A stretch of DNA of 61,438 nt from NCBI GenBank assembly GCA_934456435.1, contig CAKSHH010000014.1, positions 1-61,438 of the forward strand, written 5' to 3'. Within the stretch, counting starts at the first letter, position 1; each line of letters starts with the position of its first letter. The notes beneath the pieces are model-generated. The model had not been told where the DNA came from and made no database searches. It worked only from the letters and a program-made list of their open reading frames with translations. Source of the stretch: an uncultured Eubacteriales bacterium. Lineage in GTDB: Bacteria; Bacillota; Clostridia; Oscillospirales; Acutalibacteraceae. This document shows, piece after piece, positions 7,724 through 16,104 of this stretch. The position numbers and the translations under genes are program-made.

Positions 7724-9661
7724 ATGCCGCAGATAAATATTTTACCGAAGCACATAGCCGAGCTTATTGCCGCCGGAGAGGTGGTTGAACGTCCGGCTTC
7801 GATAGTCAAGGAGATAATGGAAAACGCGATTGACGCAGGAGCGGACAAGATCACTCTTGAAATAAAGCGCGGCGGTATAACCTACATACGCATAACCGAC
7901 AACGGCTGCGGAATCGACCGTGATAATATCCGCAGGGCGTTTATCAGCCACGCGACCAGCAAGATTTCGACCGCCGACGATCTCAACGCAATATGTACTC
8001 TCGGATTCCGCGGCGAGGCATTGGCCTCGATTGCCGCCGTGTCCCGTGTTGAGGTTATGACGCGCGCGCAGGGCGAAGAGATCGGAACACGCTACTGTAT
8101 TGAGGGCGGAGAGGAGTCTGTGCTTGACGACGCAGGTTGTCCGCAGGGAACGACACTCATCGTGCGTGACCTTTTCTACAACACTCCTGCGAGAATGAAA
8201 TTCCTGAAAAAGGACGTCAGCGAGGGCAACGCGGTTGCCGCCGTGGTTGACAGAATCGCACTTTCCCACCCCGAAGTCAGCGTCCGTTTTGTTCGCGATT
8301 CAAAGGATGTGCTGTTCACAACGGGTGACGGAAAGCTTGAAAGTGCGGTATACAAGGTGCTGGGCAAGGACTTTGCCTCAACTCTCATACCGTGCGAGTA
8401 TGAGCTGGAGGGCGTCAAAGTCAGCGGATTCATTTCAAAGCCGTTTAATTCACGTCCGAACAGGACGATGCAGTATTTTTTCCTTAATGACAGATTTATC
8501 AAAACACGCACAGGTATGGTTGCCCTCGAAGAGGCTTACAAAAACTCCGTTATGGTCGGCAAATTTCCTGCCTGTGTTCTCAAAATACAGATTGCACCCG
8601 GTGCGGTTGACGTAAACGTTCACCCGTCCAAAACCGAAGTACGCTTTGCCAACGAAAAAATGATTTTCAATGCGGTTTATTACTGCGCCAAGTCAGCCCT
8701 GCAGCAGGGCGATACGCGTGTTCAGGCAAGCTTTCAGCAAAAGGTCAACCGTCAGTTTATGCCCAAGCCCGTTGACGGAAAGCAAATCCGGATTTACGAA
8801 CAGCAGCTTGAACAGGTAAAAAAAGAATCTCAGCCCAATCAGGACTTTTGGACAAATACGACAGCCTCCGAATTAAAAAAAGAGGTTGAAACTCCGAAGC
8901 CCAAGCCGATAGTTTTCAACGATAACTCAAAATTTGAAATAGAAAAAAACGACGAGCCCGATTTGATTCCGTGCTTTAAACCGACAGCGCCCGAACCTGC
9001 CCCGATTTTTGAAGAAAAAACGGAGCCGCTTCCGCCGCCGACGGACGAGCCGAAACAGACTTTGCCGCCCGTCGAAGATGCTCAGCCTGAAGTTGAGCCC
9101 TACCGTGTGATCGGTGAAGCGTTCAAGACCTACATACTTGTCGAGCAGGGAAAAAAGCTTCTTATAATCGACAAGCACGCGGCGCACGAAAGAATGTTGT
9201 TTGAAAAGTTCAGATCAAACCGCGATTCGATAGAAACTCAAATGCTTCTTGCGCCTGTGACCGTTACCCTCAGCAAAGAGGAATACTCCGCAGTCCTTGA
9301 AAACCTTGACCTTTTGGACAAGGCAGGCTATCACGTCGAGGATTTCGGCACCGGTATGGTCATCGTCAGCGAATGTCCCACGGCAGTCGCCGACGCCGAT
9401 CTCTCCCAGGTTATTATGGAGCTTGCCGGTTATCTCCTGAACAATCGCAAGGAGTTAATTCCCGAAAAGCTCGACTGGATCTACCATTCCACCGCCTGCC
9501 GCGCCGCTATCAAAGCCGGCGACAAGACAGGGGAATACGAGCTCAACAAGTTTGTCGAGAAGCTCTTGAACAACCCCGACATCAGATACTGTCCTCACGG
9601 CAGACCCGTTCTGATTGAAATGTCGAGGTATGAGATTGAAAAAAACTTCGGACGCGTGTAA
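7724..9661 (+). CDS. mutL: DNA mismatch repair endonuclease MutL
   Basis: 645 aa with GAGGTGAT before the ATG. The GHKL ATPase half (1-330) has the motifs EIMENAIDAGA, DNGCGI and TLGFRGEAL. A proline/acid-rich linker of about 110 residues follows. The C-terminal dimerisation half carries D483-KHAAHERMLFE, matching the DQHAxxERxxxE endonuclease motif, and ends with ACRAAIKAGD and CPHGRP, the other metal-site motifs. This is therefore the nicking type of MutL used by bacteria that lack MutH; no mutH is in the window. It is coupled to mutS upstream. The stop is followed by the hairpin-rich region 9662-10035. Confidence 0.98.
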   Translation: MPQINILPKHIAELIAAGEVVERPASIVKEIMENAIDAGADKITLEIKRGGITYIRITDNGCGIDRDNIRRAFISHATSKISTADDLNAICTLGFRGEALASIAAVSRVEVMTRAQGEEIGTRYCIEGGEESVLDDAGCPQGTTLIVRDLFYNTPARMKFLKKDVSEGNAVAAVVDRIALSHPEVSVRFVRDSKDVLFTTGDGKLESAVYKVLGKDFASTLIPCEYELEGVKVSGFISKPFNSRPNRTMQYFFLNDRFIKTRTGMVALEEAYKNSVMVGKFPACVLKIQIAPGAVDVNVHPSKTEVRFANEKMIFNAVYYCAKSALQQGDTRVQASFQQKVNRQFMPKPVDGKQIRIYEQQLEQVKKESQPNQDFWTNTTASELKKEVETPKPKPIVFNDNSKFEIEKNDEPDLIPCFKPTAPEPAPIFEEKTEPLPPPTDEPKQTLPPVEDAQPEVEPYRVIGEAFKTYILVEQGKKLLIIDKHAAHERMLFEKFRSNRDSIETQMLLAPVTVTLSKEEYSAVLENLDLLDKAGYHVEDFGTGMVIVSECPTAVADADLSQVIMELAGYLLNNRKELIPEKLDWIYHSTACRAAIKAGDKTGEYELNKFVEKLLNNPDIRYCPHGRPVLIEMSRYEIEKNFGRV

Positions 9662-10020
9662 ATTGGGTAAAATCGCCCAGAACGCATTTTTCGTTCGGGG
9701 CAGTACCTCGTACAGCACCCTCCCTGCAAAAAGCGTTCTGAACAATTTTCCCTCAATTTACAAATTGACGGATTATCGCCCAGAACACCATTAGGCGCCC
9801 CTGTAGGTAGCGAAGCGGCGCGACGGTAGTGAATGACAGTCCGGTGGACTGTCAGAGCCGGAGCGTGACCGAGCCGCAGCGAGACGCTGTCGGCGCAGCC
9901 GACTGAGGGTTTTTCTTAAAATTCTGACGAAACTAAATTTAACCCCTCCGGCTTCGGCGCAAACCGCCGAACCCACCTCCCCTGCAAGGGAGGCAAGGAA
10001 AGTTAGCAGAAAAATTAAAA
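9662..10020 (+). repeat. Hairpin-rich, probably repetitive intergenic region between mutL and miaA
   Basis: No gene is supported here. The region is a chain of inverted repeats: CAGAACGC (9678-9685) with GCGTTCTG (9733-9740), CAATTT/AAATTG (9755-9768), GACAGTCC/GGACTGTC (9835-9853), CAGCG/CGCTG (9877-9889), GTCGGC/GCCGAC (9889-9903), TTCGGCG/CGCCGAA (9953-9971) and CCTCCC/GGGAGG (9976-9993). The string ATCGCCCAGAAC occurs twice (near 9673 and 9776). Base composition from 9800 to 9905 is more GC-rich than the flanks. It looks like a mosaic of intergenic repeat elements. A genome-wide copy count is needed to prove repetition. Confidence 0.6.
9889..9916 (+). terminator. Probable terminator after mutL
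   Basis: GTCGGC-GCA-GCCGAC (9889-9903) is followed by TGAGGGTTTTTCTT. It is the only hairpin in the 9662-10020 region with a T-run, so it is the best candidate for ending the mutS-mutL transcript. Confidence 0.5.
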
Positions 10021-10035
10021 GTGGGAGCTGATCGG

Positions 10036-10986
10036 ATGAACAGAATACCGGTTGTTGCGGTTGTCGGACCTACGGCGTCGGGCAAATCCGATTTGGCTGT
10101 TGAAATATGCCGTCGGTTCGGCGGCGAGGTCGTCTCCGCGGATTCTATGCAGATTTACAGGGGAATGGACATTGCCACGGCGAAGCCGACAGAGAAAGAA
10201 AAAAAGGGTATTCCTCATCACATGATGGATTTTCTTGAAAATACCGAGCCGTACAGCGTTGCGCTTTATCAGGAAGCGGCGCAGAAATGCATTGCCGAAA
10301 TTAGGGCGGCAGGCAAGCTTCCGGTCGTTGTCGGCGGAACGGGACTTTACATTGATACTCTTCTGAACAATGTTAAGCTCAGCGAGGAATCGTATGACAA
10401 AGAGCTGCGACGTTCGCTTCTGCAAAGGGCGGAACAAGAGGGTGCGGAGAAGCTCATTGAAGAGGTCAGAGAGTTTGACCCGGACTACGCCGAAAAGCTC
10501 CACCCGAACAACGTCAAAAGGATTGTCCGTGCGCTGGAGGTTTGGAAAACCTGCGGCGTTACCATGACGGAACAGATTGCTCTTTCAAAAAGGAAATCGC
10601 CATACGACGTGTGCTACATCGGACTGGACGCGGAGGACAGGCAGGTCCTGTATGAAAGAATCGACAGACGCGTTGACATTATGCTGGAGCGCGGACTGGA
10701 AGAGGAAGCGCGCGGCTATCTTTCACACAGCAACGAAACAACGTCGGCGCAGGCGATAGGCTATAAGGAATTGAAGCCCTATTTTGACGGCGAAATTACG
10801 CGCGGCGAGGCGGTCGAAAACCTCAAGCGCGCAACACGAAGATATGCCAAGCGTCAGCTTACATGGTTTAGGCGCAATGAATGTATAAATTGGCTTTGCA
10901 TTGACAAATATCAAAGCAAAGAGGAGCTTTATAAAGAGGCGTTCGCAATCGTTGAGCGCTTTGGAAAAGGAGAATGTTCGGAATGA
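10036..10986 (+). CDS. miaA: tRNA dimethylallyltransferase MiaA
   Basis: 316 aa from the ATG at 10036 (GGGAG eight bases upstream); the GTG at 10021 is in frame but less likely. MiaA transfers a dimethylallyl group from DMAPP to N6 of A37 in tRNA, giving the substrate of MiaB. The P-loop is GPTASGKSD near the N-terminus. DSMQIYRGMDIATAKPT and the PVVVGGTGLYIDTLL segment are characteristic of the family. The C-terminal ATRRYAKRQLTWFR is also conserved. It is followed at once by the HlyD-like gene, whose ribosome site is inside miaA. Confidence 0.98.
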   Translation: MNRIPVVAVVGPTASGKSDLAVEICRRFGGEVVSADSMQIYRGMDIATAKPTEKEKKGIPHHMMDFLENTEPYSVALYQEAAQKCIAEIRAAGKLPVVVGGTGLYIDTLLNNVKLSEESYDKELRRSLLQRAEQEGAEKLIEEVREFDPDYAEKLHPNNVKRIVRALEVWKTCGVTMTEQIALSKRKSPYDVCYIGLDAEDRQVLYERIDRRVDIMLERGLEEEARGYLSHSNETTSAQAIGYKELKPYFDGEITRGEAVENLKRATRRYAKRQLTWFRRNECINWLCIDKYQSKEELYKEAFAIVERFGKGECSE

Positions 10987-12221
10987 AAAACCGTACATGG
11001 ATAAACATAATATGCACCGTTTTGGTAATCGCCGTGTTTGTGTATCTGTTCCATGACGCGGTCAGGGTGAACAGGGACAGTTATGAGACGCAGACTGCCG
11101 ACGAAGCGGTTGAGCAGGAGAAGCTTGAGCTGAAGGCTTTTCTTGTCCGAGATGAAAAATATATCAATCAGGAATCGTCGGGTACCGTTGTTCCGCTGAT
11201 AAAGGACGGCATGAGAGTTGCAAGCGGCGACGCGGTAGCACGTGTATGCAATTCCGCCGAGGACGCGGCAAACTATTCCGCGCTGACATCGGCAAAGGAA
11301 AGCCTTGAAAGATATCAGAAGCTTTCAGAGCAGACGGAACTGAATGCGCTGGATATGGAGAAGCTTAACAAGACGATTGACGACTGCTACACGGCTTTGC
11401 TCAAAACCGCCGACAGCGGCGATTTCAGCGAGCTTTCAAAGAACATTGAGGCGCTGGAGGACAAGCTTGCAAGCAAGCAGATTCTCAAGGACGGAACTAT
11501 TGATTTTACCGCAAAGTTCACCGAACTCAGCGAGACAATAAAGAATCTTGAATCAAAGAACATAAAAACGAGCGATGTAATTGCTCCGCTTTCGGGTTAC
11601 TATATCAGCAACCTTGACGGCTACGAAAACGCAATCGGTTACGACAGCATTTCCGATCTGACCGTCGGCGAAGCACAGAAGCTCTTTGAAACACAGCCCT
11701 CCGACGTATCGGGCAAGATGGGCAAGATTGTCGGCAGCTACAAGTGGTATCTTGTGACGGTTATGGACAGCAAGTATTCCCTGATTATGAACGAGGGAGA
11801 CACAATGAAGATAAATATGCCCTACTACGGCTTTAAAAATGTTGCCGTTAAGGTCGAGAAAATATCGGCTGTTCAGGGCGATAAGGTTGCCGTTGCGCTC
11901 TCGTGCAATATGATGAACGAGACCTACGCCAATATGCGAATTGAGGACATTGAGCTTGTTTTTAAGGACTACACGGGCTATAAGATCGACAGCTCGTCCA
12001 TCAGACGCGAAAAGGACAGCAAGGGCAACGAAATTGATGTGGTATACATTCTTCGCGGCGACATTATGAACGCCAGAAAGATTGAAATAATCTATGACGC
12101 AGGCGATTATGTTATCGTCAGCGAGGACACCGAGGCGTCGAACGGCTACCGTCCGATCAAACGCTACGATGAGGTTATAGTGAAAGGAAGGAATCTCAGT
12201 GACGGAAAAAGCATTAGTTGA
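10983..12221 (+). CDS. HlyD-like membrane-anchored protein
   Basis: 412 aa. AAGGAG (10967-10972) is ten bases before the ATG at 10983 and only one before the in-frame ATG at 10974, so 10983 is the likely start, overlapping the miaA stop. One N-terminal membrane helix (about 6-22) is followed by an extracytoplasmic part. It has a lipoyl/barrel-sandwich-like segment (GTVVPLIKDGMRVASGDAVARV), a coiled coil (about 90-190) and a second beta segment (DVIAPLSGYYISNLDG). This is the layout of HlyD/MFP adaptor proteins. No transporter is next to it. Its neighbours yggS, sepF and divIVA suggest a role linked to division or the cell envelope. The exact job is unknown. Confidence 0.7.
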   Translation: MKNRTWINIICTVLVIAVFVYLFHDAVRVNRDSYETQTADEAVEQEKLELKAFLVRDEKYINQESSGTVVPLIKDGMRVASGDAVARVCNSAEDAANYSALTSAKESLERYQKLSEQTELNALDMEKLNKTIDDCYTALLKTADSGDFSELSKNIEALEDKLASKQILKDGTIDFTAKFTELSETIKNLESKNIKTSDVIAPLSGYYISNLDGYENAIGYDSISDLTVGEAQKLFETQPSDVSGKMGKIVGSYKWYLVTVMDSKYSLIMNEGDTMKINMPYYGFKNVAVKVEKISAVQGDKVAVALSCNMMNETYANMRIEDIELVFKDYTGYKIDSSSIRREKDSKGNEIDVVYILRGDIMNARKIEIIYDAGDYVIVSEDTEASNGYRPIKRYDEVIVKGRNLSDGKSIS

Positions 12222-12924
12222 GGAACGCTTTAAAGACATTGAAGAAAACTACAAGCGTATCCGCGAGAACATACAGGAGGCGACGCTCAAAAGCGGCAGA
12301 GCCGACGGCGCGGTCAGACTGATGGGTGTAACAAAAACCGTTGACAGCCTGTTTATAAATCATGCTCTTTCGCTCGGAATTGATATGATCGGCGAAAACC
12401 GCGTTCAGGAGTTCCTCGGCAAGAGGGACGAGCTGAAGCTTGACGGTGTTGAAAAGCACCTGATAGGCCACCTGCAAACCAATAAGGTCAAGCAGATTGT
12501 CGGCGAGGTTGATATGATCGACAGTGTTGACAGCGTTAAGGTTGCGCGTGAAATCGGCAAGGTTTCCGCGAAGAAGGGCATCGTTACGGATGTTCTGGTT
12601 GAAATAAACATCGGTGCGGAGGAGAGCAAGTTCGGTCTTGATCCCTCGGAGCTCACGGAAACTCTCTGCGAAATATCGGAAATCGACTCGATTCGTGTCA
12701 GGGGATTGATGGCAATACCGCCGATTTGCGACAGCAGTGCGGAAATTCGTAAATTTTTTATGAATATGAACCGAATGTTCCTTGACATACAGGCGAAAAA
12801 ATTAGATAATATTAGCATGGATATATTGTCGATGGGCATGTCCGGCGATTATGTCGAAGCCATACTTGAGGGCTCGACGATGGTTCGCGTCGGCTCATCA
12901 CTTTTCGGCAAACGAGTATATTGA
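12199..12924 (+). CDS. yggS: YggS/YlmE-type pyridoxal-phosphate homeostasis protein
   Basis: 241 aa starting at GTG 12199 with GGAAGG eight bases upstream, overlapping the preceding gene by 23 bp. The family is a single-domain fold-III PLP-binding barrel that keeps free PLP and amino-acid pools in balance and has no known catalytic reaction. The PLP lysine lies in LMGVTKTV. IGENRVQEFLGK, HLIGHLQTNK and LSMGMSGDYVEAILEGSTMVRVG are conserved family motifs, the last for phosphate binding. Its place just before sepF and divIVA mirrors the ylmE-sepF-ylmG-ylmH-divIVA cluster of Bacillus. Confidence 0.95.
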   Translation: MTEKALVEERFKDIEENYKRIRENIQEATLKSGRADGAVRLMGVTKTVDSLFINHALSLGIDMIGENRVQEFLGKRDELKLDGVEKHLIGHLQTNKVKQIVGEVDMIDSVDSVKVAREIGKVSAKKGIVTDVLVEINIGAEESKFGLDPSELTETLCEISEIDSIRVRGLMAIPPICDSSAEIRKFFMNMNRMFLDIQAKKLDNISMDILSMGMSGDYVEAILEGSTMVRVGSSLFGKRVY

Positions 12925-12943
12925 TTCAGGAGGATTTTTTATA

Positions 12944-13417
12944 ATGGGTATGATGGACAAATTCAAGAATATGTTTAATATGTCGGAAGAGGAATTTCTC
13001 GACGACGTCGATCTTGACGAGGATGAGAATGACAAGGAGGACTACTCGCGCGACGTGAGAAGCAACTTCTCTTTCAGCCACAAGAATGACCATGAAAACA
13101 AGGTCGTTGATATCCGTTCGTCGGTTCCTGCGGCAGCCGCAGCTTCGTCAAAGGCACATGTTGTTTTCAAAAAGCTGGACAGATACGAAGATGTCGGTGC
13201 TGTTGCAGATGTTCTCAATGAGAAGAGAATCGTTATTCTCAACCTTGAGACCTGCCCGAACGATGCGACGGTAAGAATCATCGACTTCCTCAGTGGCGTT
13301 GCCTATGCGAACAACGGAGACATCAAGCGTGTTGCAGGCAGAGCCTATATAATCACCCCGTACAATGTTCCCCTCACCGGAGAGCTTCTTGACGAGGTTG
13401 AGCACTCAAATTACTGA
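12944..13417 (+). CDS. sepF: Cell division protein SepF
   Basis: 157 aa from the ATG at 12944 with AGGAGG upstream. The N-terminal MGMMDKFKNMF is an amphipathic membrane-binding helix. An acidic linker follows, then the SepF core (about 65-157) with HVVFKKLDRYEDVGAVADVL, a hydrophobic strand IVILNLE and DFLSGVAYANNGDIKRVAGRAYIITP. SepF polymerises and tethers FtsZ to the membrane, helping septum assembly in Gram-positives. It is followed by divIVA across a short gap with a small inverted-repeat element. Confidence 0.96.
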   Translation: MGMMDKFKNMFNMSEEEFLDDVDLDEDENDKEDYSRDVRSNFSFSHKNDHENKVVDIRSSVPAAAAASSKAHVVFKKLDRYEDVGAVADVLNEKRIVILNLETCPNDATVRIIDFLSGVAYANNGDIKRVAGRAYIITPYNVPLTGELLDEVEHSNY

Positions 13418-13423
13418 TATATC

Positions 13424-13463
13424 TAAGGCAATCCGCACACCTCAGTTCTGCGGTATAGCCCTA
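13424..13463. repeat. 40-bp imperfect inverted repeat related to the element at 22036-22202
   Basis: The left end TAAGGCAATCCGCAC and the reverse complement of the right end, TAGGGCTATACCGCAG, form an imperfect stem around a very short centre. The ends match the terminal repeats of the 167-bp element in rmlA. It could be a deleted copy or a minimal form of the same family. Confidence 0.6.
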
Positions 13464-13500
13464 AAAAATACATTTGTTTAAAACACAGGAGGAAAAAACC

Positions 13501-14694
13501 ATGTTAACACCGGCAAAAATCACAAATCACCATTTTGAAGCCTCCGGAAGAAATGCTTATAAAGCAGACAGCGTCGACAGCTTTATCAAAGAAGTTGCCG
13601 AGTCTTATGAGCAGGTGTTCCGTGAAAACGGAGAGATGTACAAGAAGATCAACCTGCTTGCACAGAGACTTGAAGAATACAGAAACGACGAGGACAACAT
13701 TCGCAATGCTCTCCTGACAGCTCAGAGAGCGGCTGAGAAGATCACCCGCGAGGCACAGGAAAAGGCGGATCAGCTCGTTGCAGAGGTAACCGAGAGAACG
13801 AATACCGAAAACGAGAAGCTTGACGCCGCGGCAAAGGAAATGCTCACCAAGGCAAAGTATCAGGCGGACTACATCGTTGAGGAAGCCAAGAAGCAGGCTG
13901 ACGAAATCGTAGACAAGGCGGTTGCCGACTCCAAGGAAGCCGCAGTCAATGCAAGAAGCGAAATGGTCAAAGAGGTTGCCGCGCTTGACACTCTCAAGCA
14001 GGAAGTTACCAAATTCAAACAGCAGATACTCGGCGAATATGCTGCTCAGGTTAAACTGATAGAGAAGCTACCGGAGGTTGTTGTCGAAAAGATGACCGAG
14101 GCAGAAGAAGTTAAGGAAGAGCCGGCGGAGGAGCCTGTTCAGCAGGAACCCGCTGAGGAGCCGAAGACAGAGCCTGTTGTTGAAGAAAAGGAAATCGTCA
14201 TTGAGGAAGTGCCTGCCAAAAAGGAAGAAGTCCCTTTTGAGGAAAGCGCCGAGGAGGCACCGGCTTCCGAGGCGAGAGAGGCTGAATCAATGGACGTTGA
14301 GCATCTCCAGCAGATGATCGAGGAAACCGAGGACACCGACGCGGAGTCCGACACCTCCTTTGACGAGGAGGACGAGCCTGCAGAGCCGGAAACAGAGGCA
14401 ACGGAGTTTGTTGTGCCGGATATAGATGAAGCAAGCAACGAAGAGCTTGATAAAATCGTTGACGATTACGGCACGGAGTCAGAGTCAAAGGCTCAGGACA
14501 TTATGTTCACAAAACCGAAGAAGAACGATGAATCCGACAAGGACGGCTTCAGACTGAAGTTTGAAAACATTGATTCGTATGCGGCGTCAGATTCCGACGG
14601 AAACTATCTTGACGATCTTGATGACGACGATCTTGACGACGATGACAACGACAGCGGATTCGCTACCAAGCTCAAGGGCTTTTTCAGAAAATAA
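13501..14694 (+). CDS. divIVA: DivIVA-domain cell division/polarity protein with long acidic tail
   Basis: 397 aa; AGGAGG is followed by the ATG at 13501. The N-terminus has the DivIVA membrane-binding start (LTPAKITNHHFEASGRNAY..DSFIKEV). A long coiled coil (about 35-190) follows, which makes these proteins gather at curved membrane such as septa and poles. The C-terminal half (about 200-390) is an unusually long low-complexity stretch rich in Glu, Asp, Pro and Val, ending in GFATKLKGFFRK. The tail is longer than in Bacillus DivIVA, and its partners are unknown. It sits in the conserved yggS-sepF-divIVA-lspA order, and its stop overlaps the lspA start by one base. Confidence 0.9.
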   Translation: MLTPAKITNHHFEASGRNAYKADSVDSFIKEVAESYEQVFRENGEMYKKINLLAQRLEEYRNDEDNIRNALLTAQRAAEKITREAQEKADQLVAEVTERTNTENEKLDAAAKEMLTKAKYQADYIVEEAKKQADEIVDKAVADSKEAAVNARSEMVKEVAALDTLKQEVTKFKQQILGEYAAQVKLIEKLPEVVVEKMTEAEEVKEEPAEEPVQQEPAEEPKTEPVVEEKEIVIEEVPAKKEEVPFEESAEEAPASEAREAESMDVEHLQQMIEETEDTDAESDTSFDEEDEPAEPETEATEFVVPDIDEASNEELDKIVDDYGTESESKAQDIMFTKPKKNDESDKDGFRLKFENIDSYAASDSDGNYLDDLDDDDLDDDDNDSGFATKLKGFFRK

Positions 14695-15173
14695 TGAGTG
14701 TATTGATCAGTTTTATTTCGATAGTGGTTCTGACCGCGGCAGACCAGGTCATCAAATTCATAGTTGAACGTTACCTTCAGCCTGTCGGTACGGCGGAGTT
14801 TATCAATGGCTTCATCGGCTGGAATTATGTGCGTAACACGGGCGCGGCTTTCGGTTCTTTCTCCGAGAACACAACCCTGCTTTCGGTCGTGACGGGCGTT
14901 GTCCTCCTGATCGGTATAATACTGATTGCGACGAAGAGGATAAAATCGAAGTTCTATCTCACCTGTGCGGTTATGATAATATCGGGCGGACTGGGAAATC
15001 TTATTGACAGGATCGTAAAGGGCTATGTAGTTGATTTTATCGATGTTCAGTTTACTGATTTTGCGGTATTCAACTTTGCCGATATACTGGTAACTGTCGG
15101 TTCGATCGCGTTGATGATTTATGTGATAGTCGATATTTTCAGAGACCGCAAGGGTTCGGGTGAAAAGGTATGA
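14694..15173 (+). CDS. lspA: Lipoprotein signal peptidase (signal peptidase II)
   Basis: 159 aa with four membrane segments. LspA cleaves the signal peptide of lipid-modified prolipoproteins. Visible motifs are NTGAAFG, GGLGNLIDRI with the first catalytic Asp, VVDFIDVQF and FNFADI with the second Asp. The start ATG at 14694 overlaps the divIVA stop (TAATG), and the end overlaps the next gene (ATGA), so it is translationally coupled on both sides. Likely substrates in the window include the ZnuA-like protein (49329), the phosphoesterase (29526) and the small lipoprotein (48349). Confidence 0.97.
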   Translation: MSVLISFISIVVLTAADQVIKFIVERYLQPVGTAEFINGFIGWNYVRNTGAAFGSFSENTTLLSVVTGVVLLIGIILIATKRIKSKFYLTCAVMIISGGLGNLIDRIVKGYVVDFIDVQFTDFAVFNFADILVTVGSIALMIYVIVDIFRDRKGSGEKV

Positions 15174-16090
15174 GCGATTTCTTCTTCCGCATTGATTCGG
15201 ATTTTTCGGGCGAGAGAATAGATAAAACCCTGTCTGATTTGTGCGCCGATTTCACACGCTCACACATTCAGCACATCATAGATGACGGCGAGGTCAGAGT
15301 GAACGGCAAGTCCGTGACAAAGTCGTTCAGGCTTTCGGTCGGCGATGAGATAAGCTTTTCGATGCCGGAGCTGAAAACGATTGAGGCGAAACCGGAAAAT
15401 ATACCGCTTGACATCATATATGAAGACGACGATCTTCTTGTCGTCAACAAGCCGAGGGGAATGGTAGTTCACCCTGCGGCAGGCAATTACGACGGAACGC
15501 TTGTCAATGCGCTGCTGTACCATTGCGGAAGCAGCCTTTCGGGGATAAACGGGGTTATCCGCCCCGGAATTGTCCACCGAATCGACAAGAACACAAGCGG
15601 ACTTTTGATAGTTGCCAAAAATGACTTTGCACATGAGAAGCTTGCCGCTCAGATAAAGGAGCACAGCTTCACACGGCAGTACAGAGCAGTCGTTCACGGA
15701 CATTTCAAGGAGCTGAGCGGTACGGTGAACGCGCCGATTGGCAGAAATCCGAACGACAGAAAGAAAATGTGCGTTATTCAGCAAAATTCCAAGGATGCCG
15801 TTTCTCATTATGAAGTGATCGATCAGAATGAGAAATTTGCATATATCAAGGTTACTCTTGAAACGGGACGAACCCATCAGATAAGAGTACACATGGCGTA
15901 TATCGGTCATCCGGTAGCCGGGGATAATATTTACGGACCGAAAAACGGAGTAACCTCGCTCAACGGACAATGCCTGCACGCCGGGCTCATCGGATTCAAG
16001 CATCCGAGGGACGGCAGATACCTTGAGTTCAGTGCAGATGTTCCGGAGTATTTTAAAGAGTTCTTAAAAAAGCAATCACTCAGCGAATAA
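15170..16090 (+). CDS. rluD: RluA/RluD-family pseudouridine synthase
   Basis: 306 aa. An S4 RNA-binding domain at the N-terminus (RIDKTLSDLCADFTRSHIQ..VRVNGK) is followed by the RluA-type catalytic domain with HRIDKNTSGLLIVAKN, whose Asp is the catalytic residue, and LETGRTHQIRVHMAYIGHPV. It modifies uridines to pseudouridine, most likely in 23S rRNA by analogy with RluD. The exact sites cannot be read from sequence. It overlaps lspA by four bases; the lspA-rluD pair is widespread in Firmicutes. Confidence 0.93.
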   Translation: MSDFFFRIDSDFSGERIDKTLSDLCADFTRSHIQHIIDDGEVRVNGKSVTKSFRLSVGDEISFSMPELKTIEAKPENIPLDIIYEDDDLLVVNKPRGMVVHPAAGNYDGTLVNALLYHCGSSLSGINGVIRPGIVHRIDKNTSGLLIVAKNDFAHEKLAAQIKEHSFTRQYRAVVHGHFKELSGTVNAPIGRNPNDRKKMCVIQQNSKDAVSHYEVIDQNEKFAYIKVTLETGRTHQIRVHMAYIGHPVAGDNIYGPKNGVTSLNGQCLHAGLIGFKHPRDGRYLEFSADVPEYFKEFLKKQSLSE

Positions 16091-16104
16091 TTGGAGGTGT
16101 TATT

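Noticed and set aside
9791..9976. 61-codon minus-strand frame in the mutL-miaA spacer
   Set aside because: It runs through the GC-rich hairpin block, has no ribosome site and looks like a by-product of the repeat.
12851..12943. Upstream extension of sepF into yggS
   Set aside because: The frame is open, but the AGGAGG site and the MGMMDKFKNMF membrane helix place the start at 12944.
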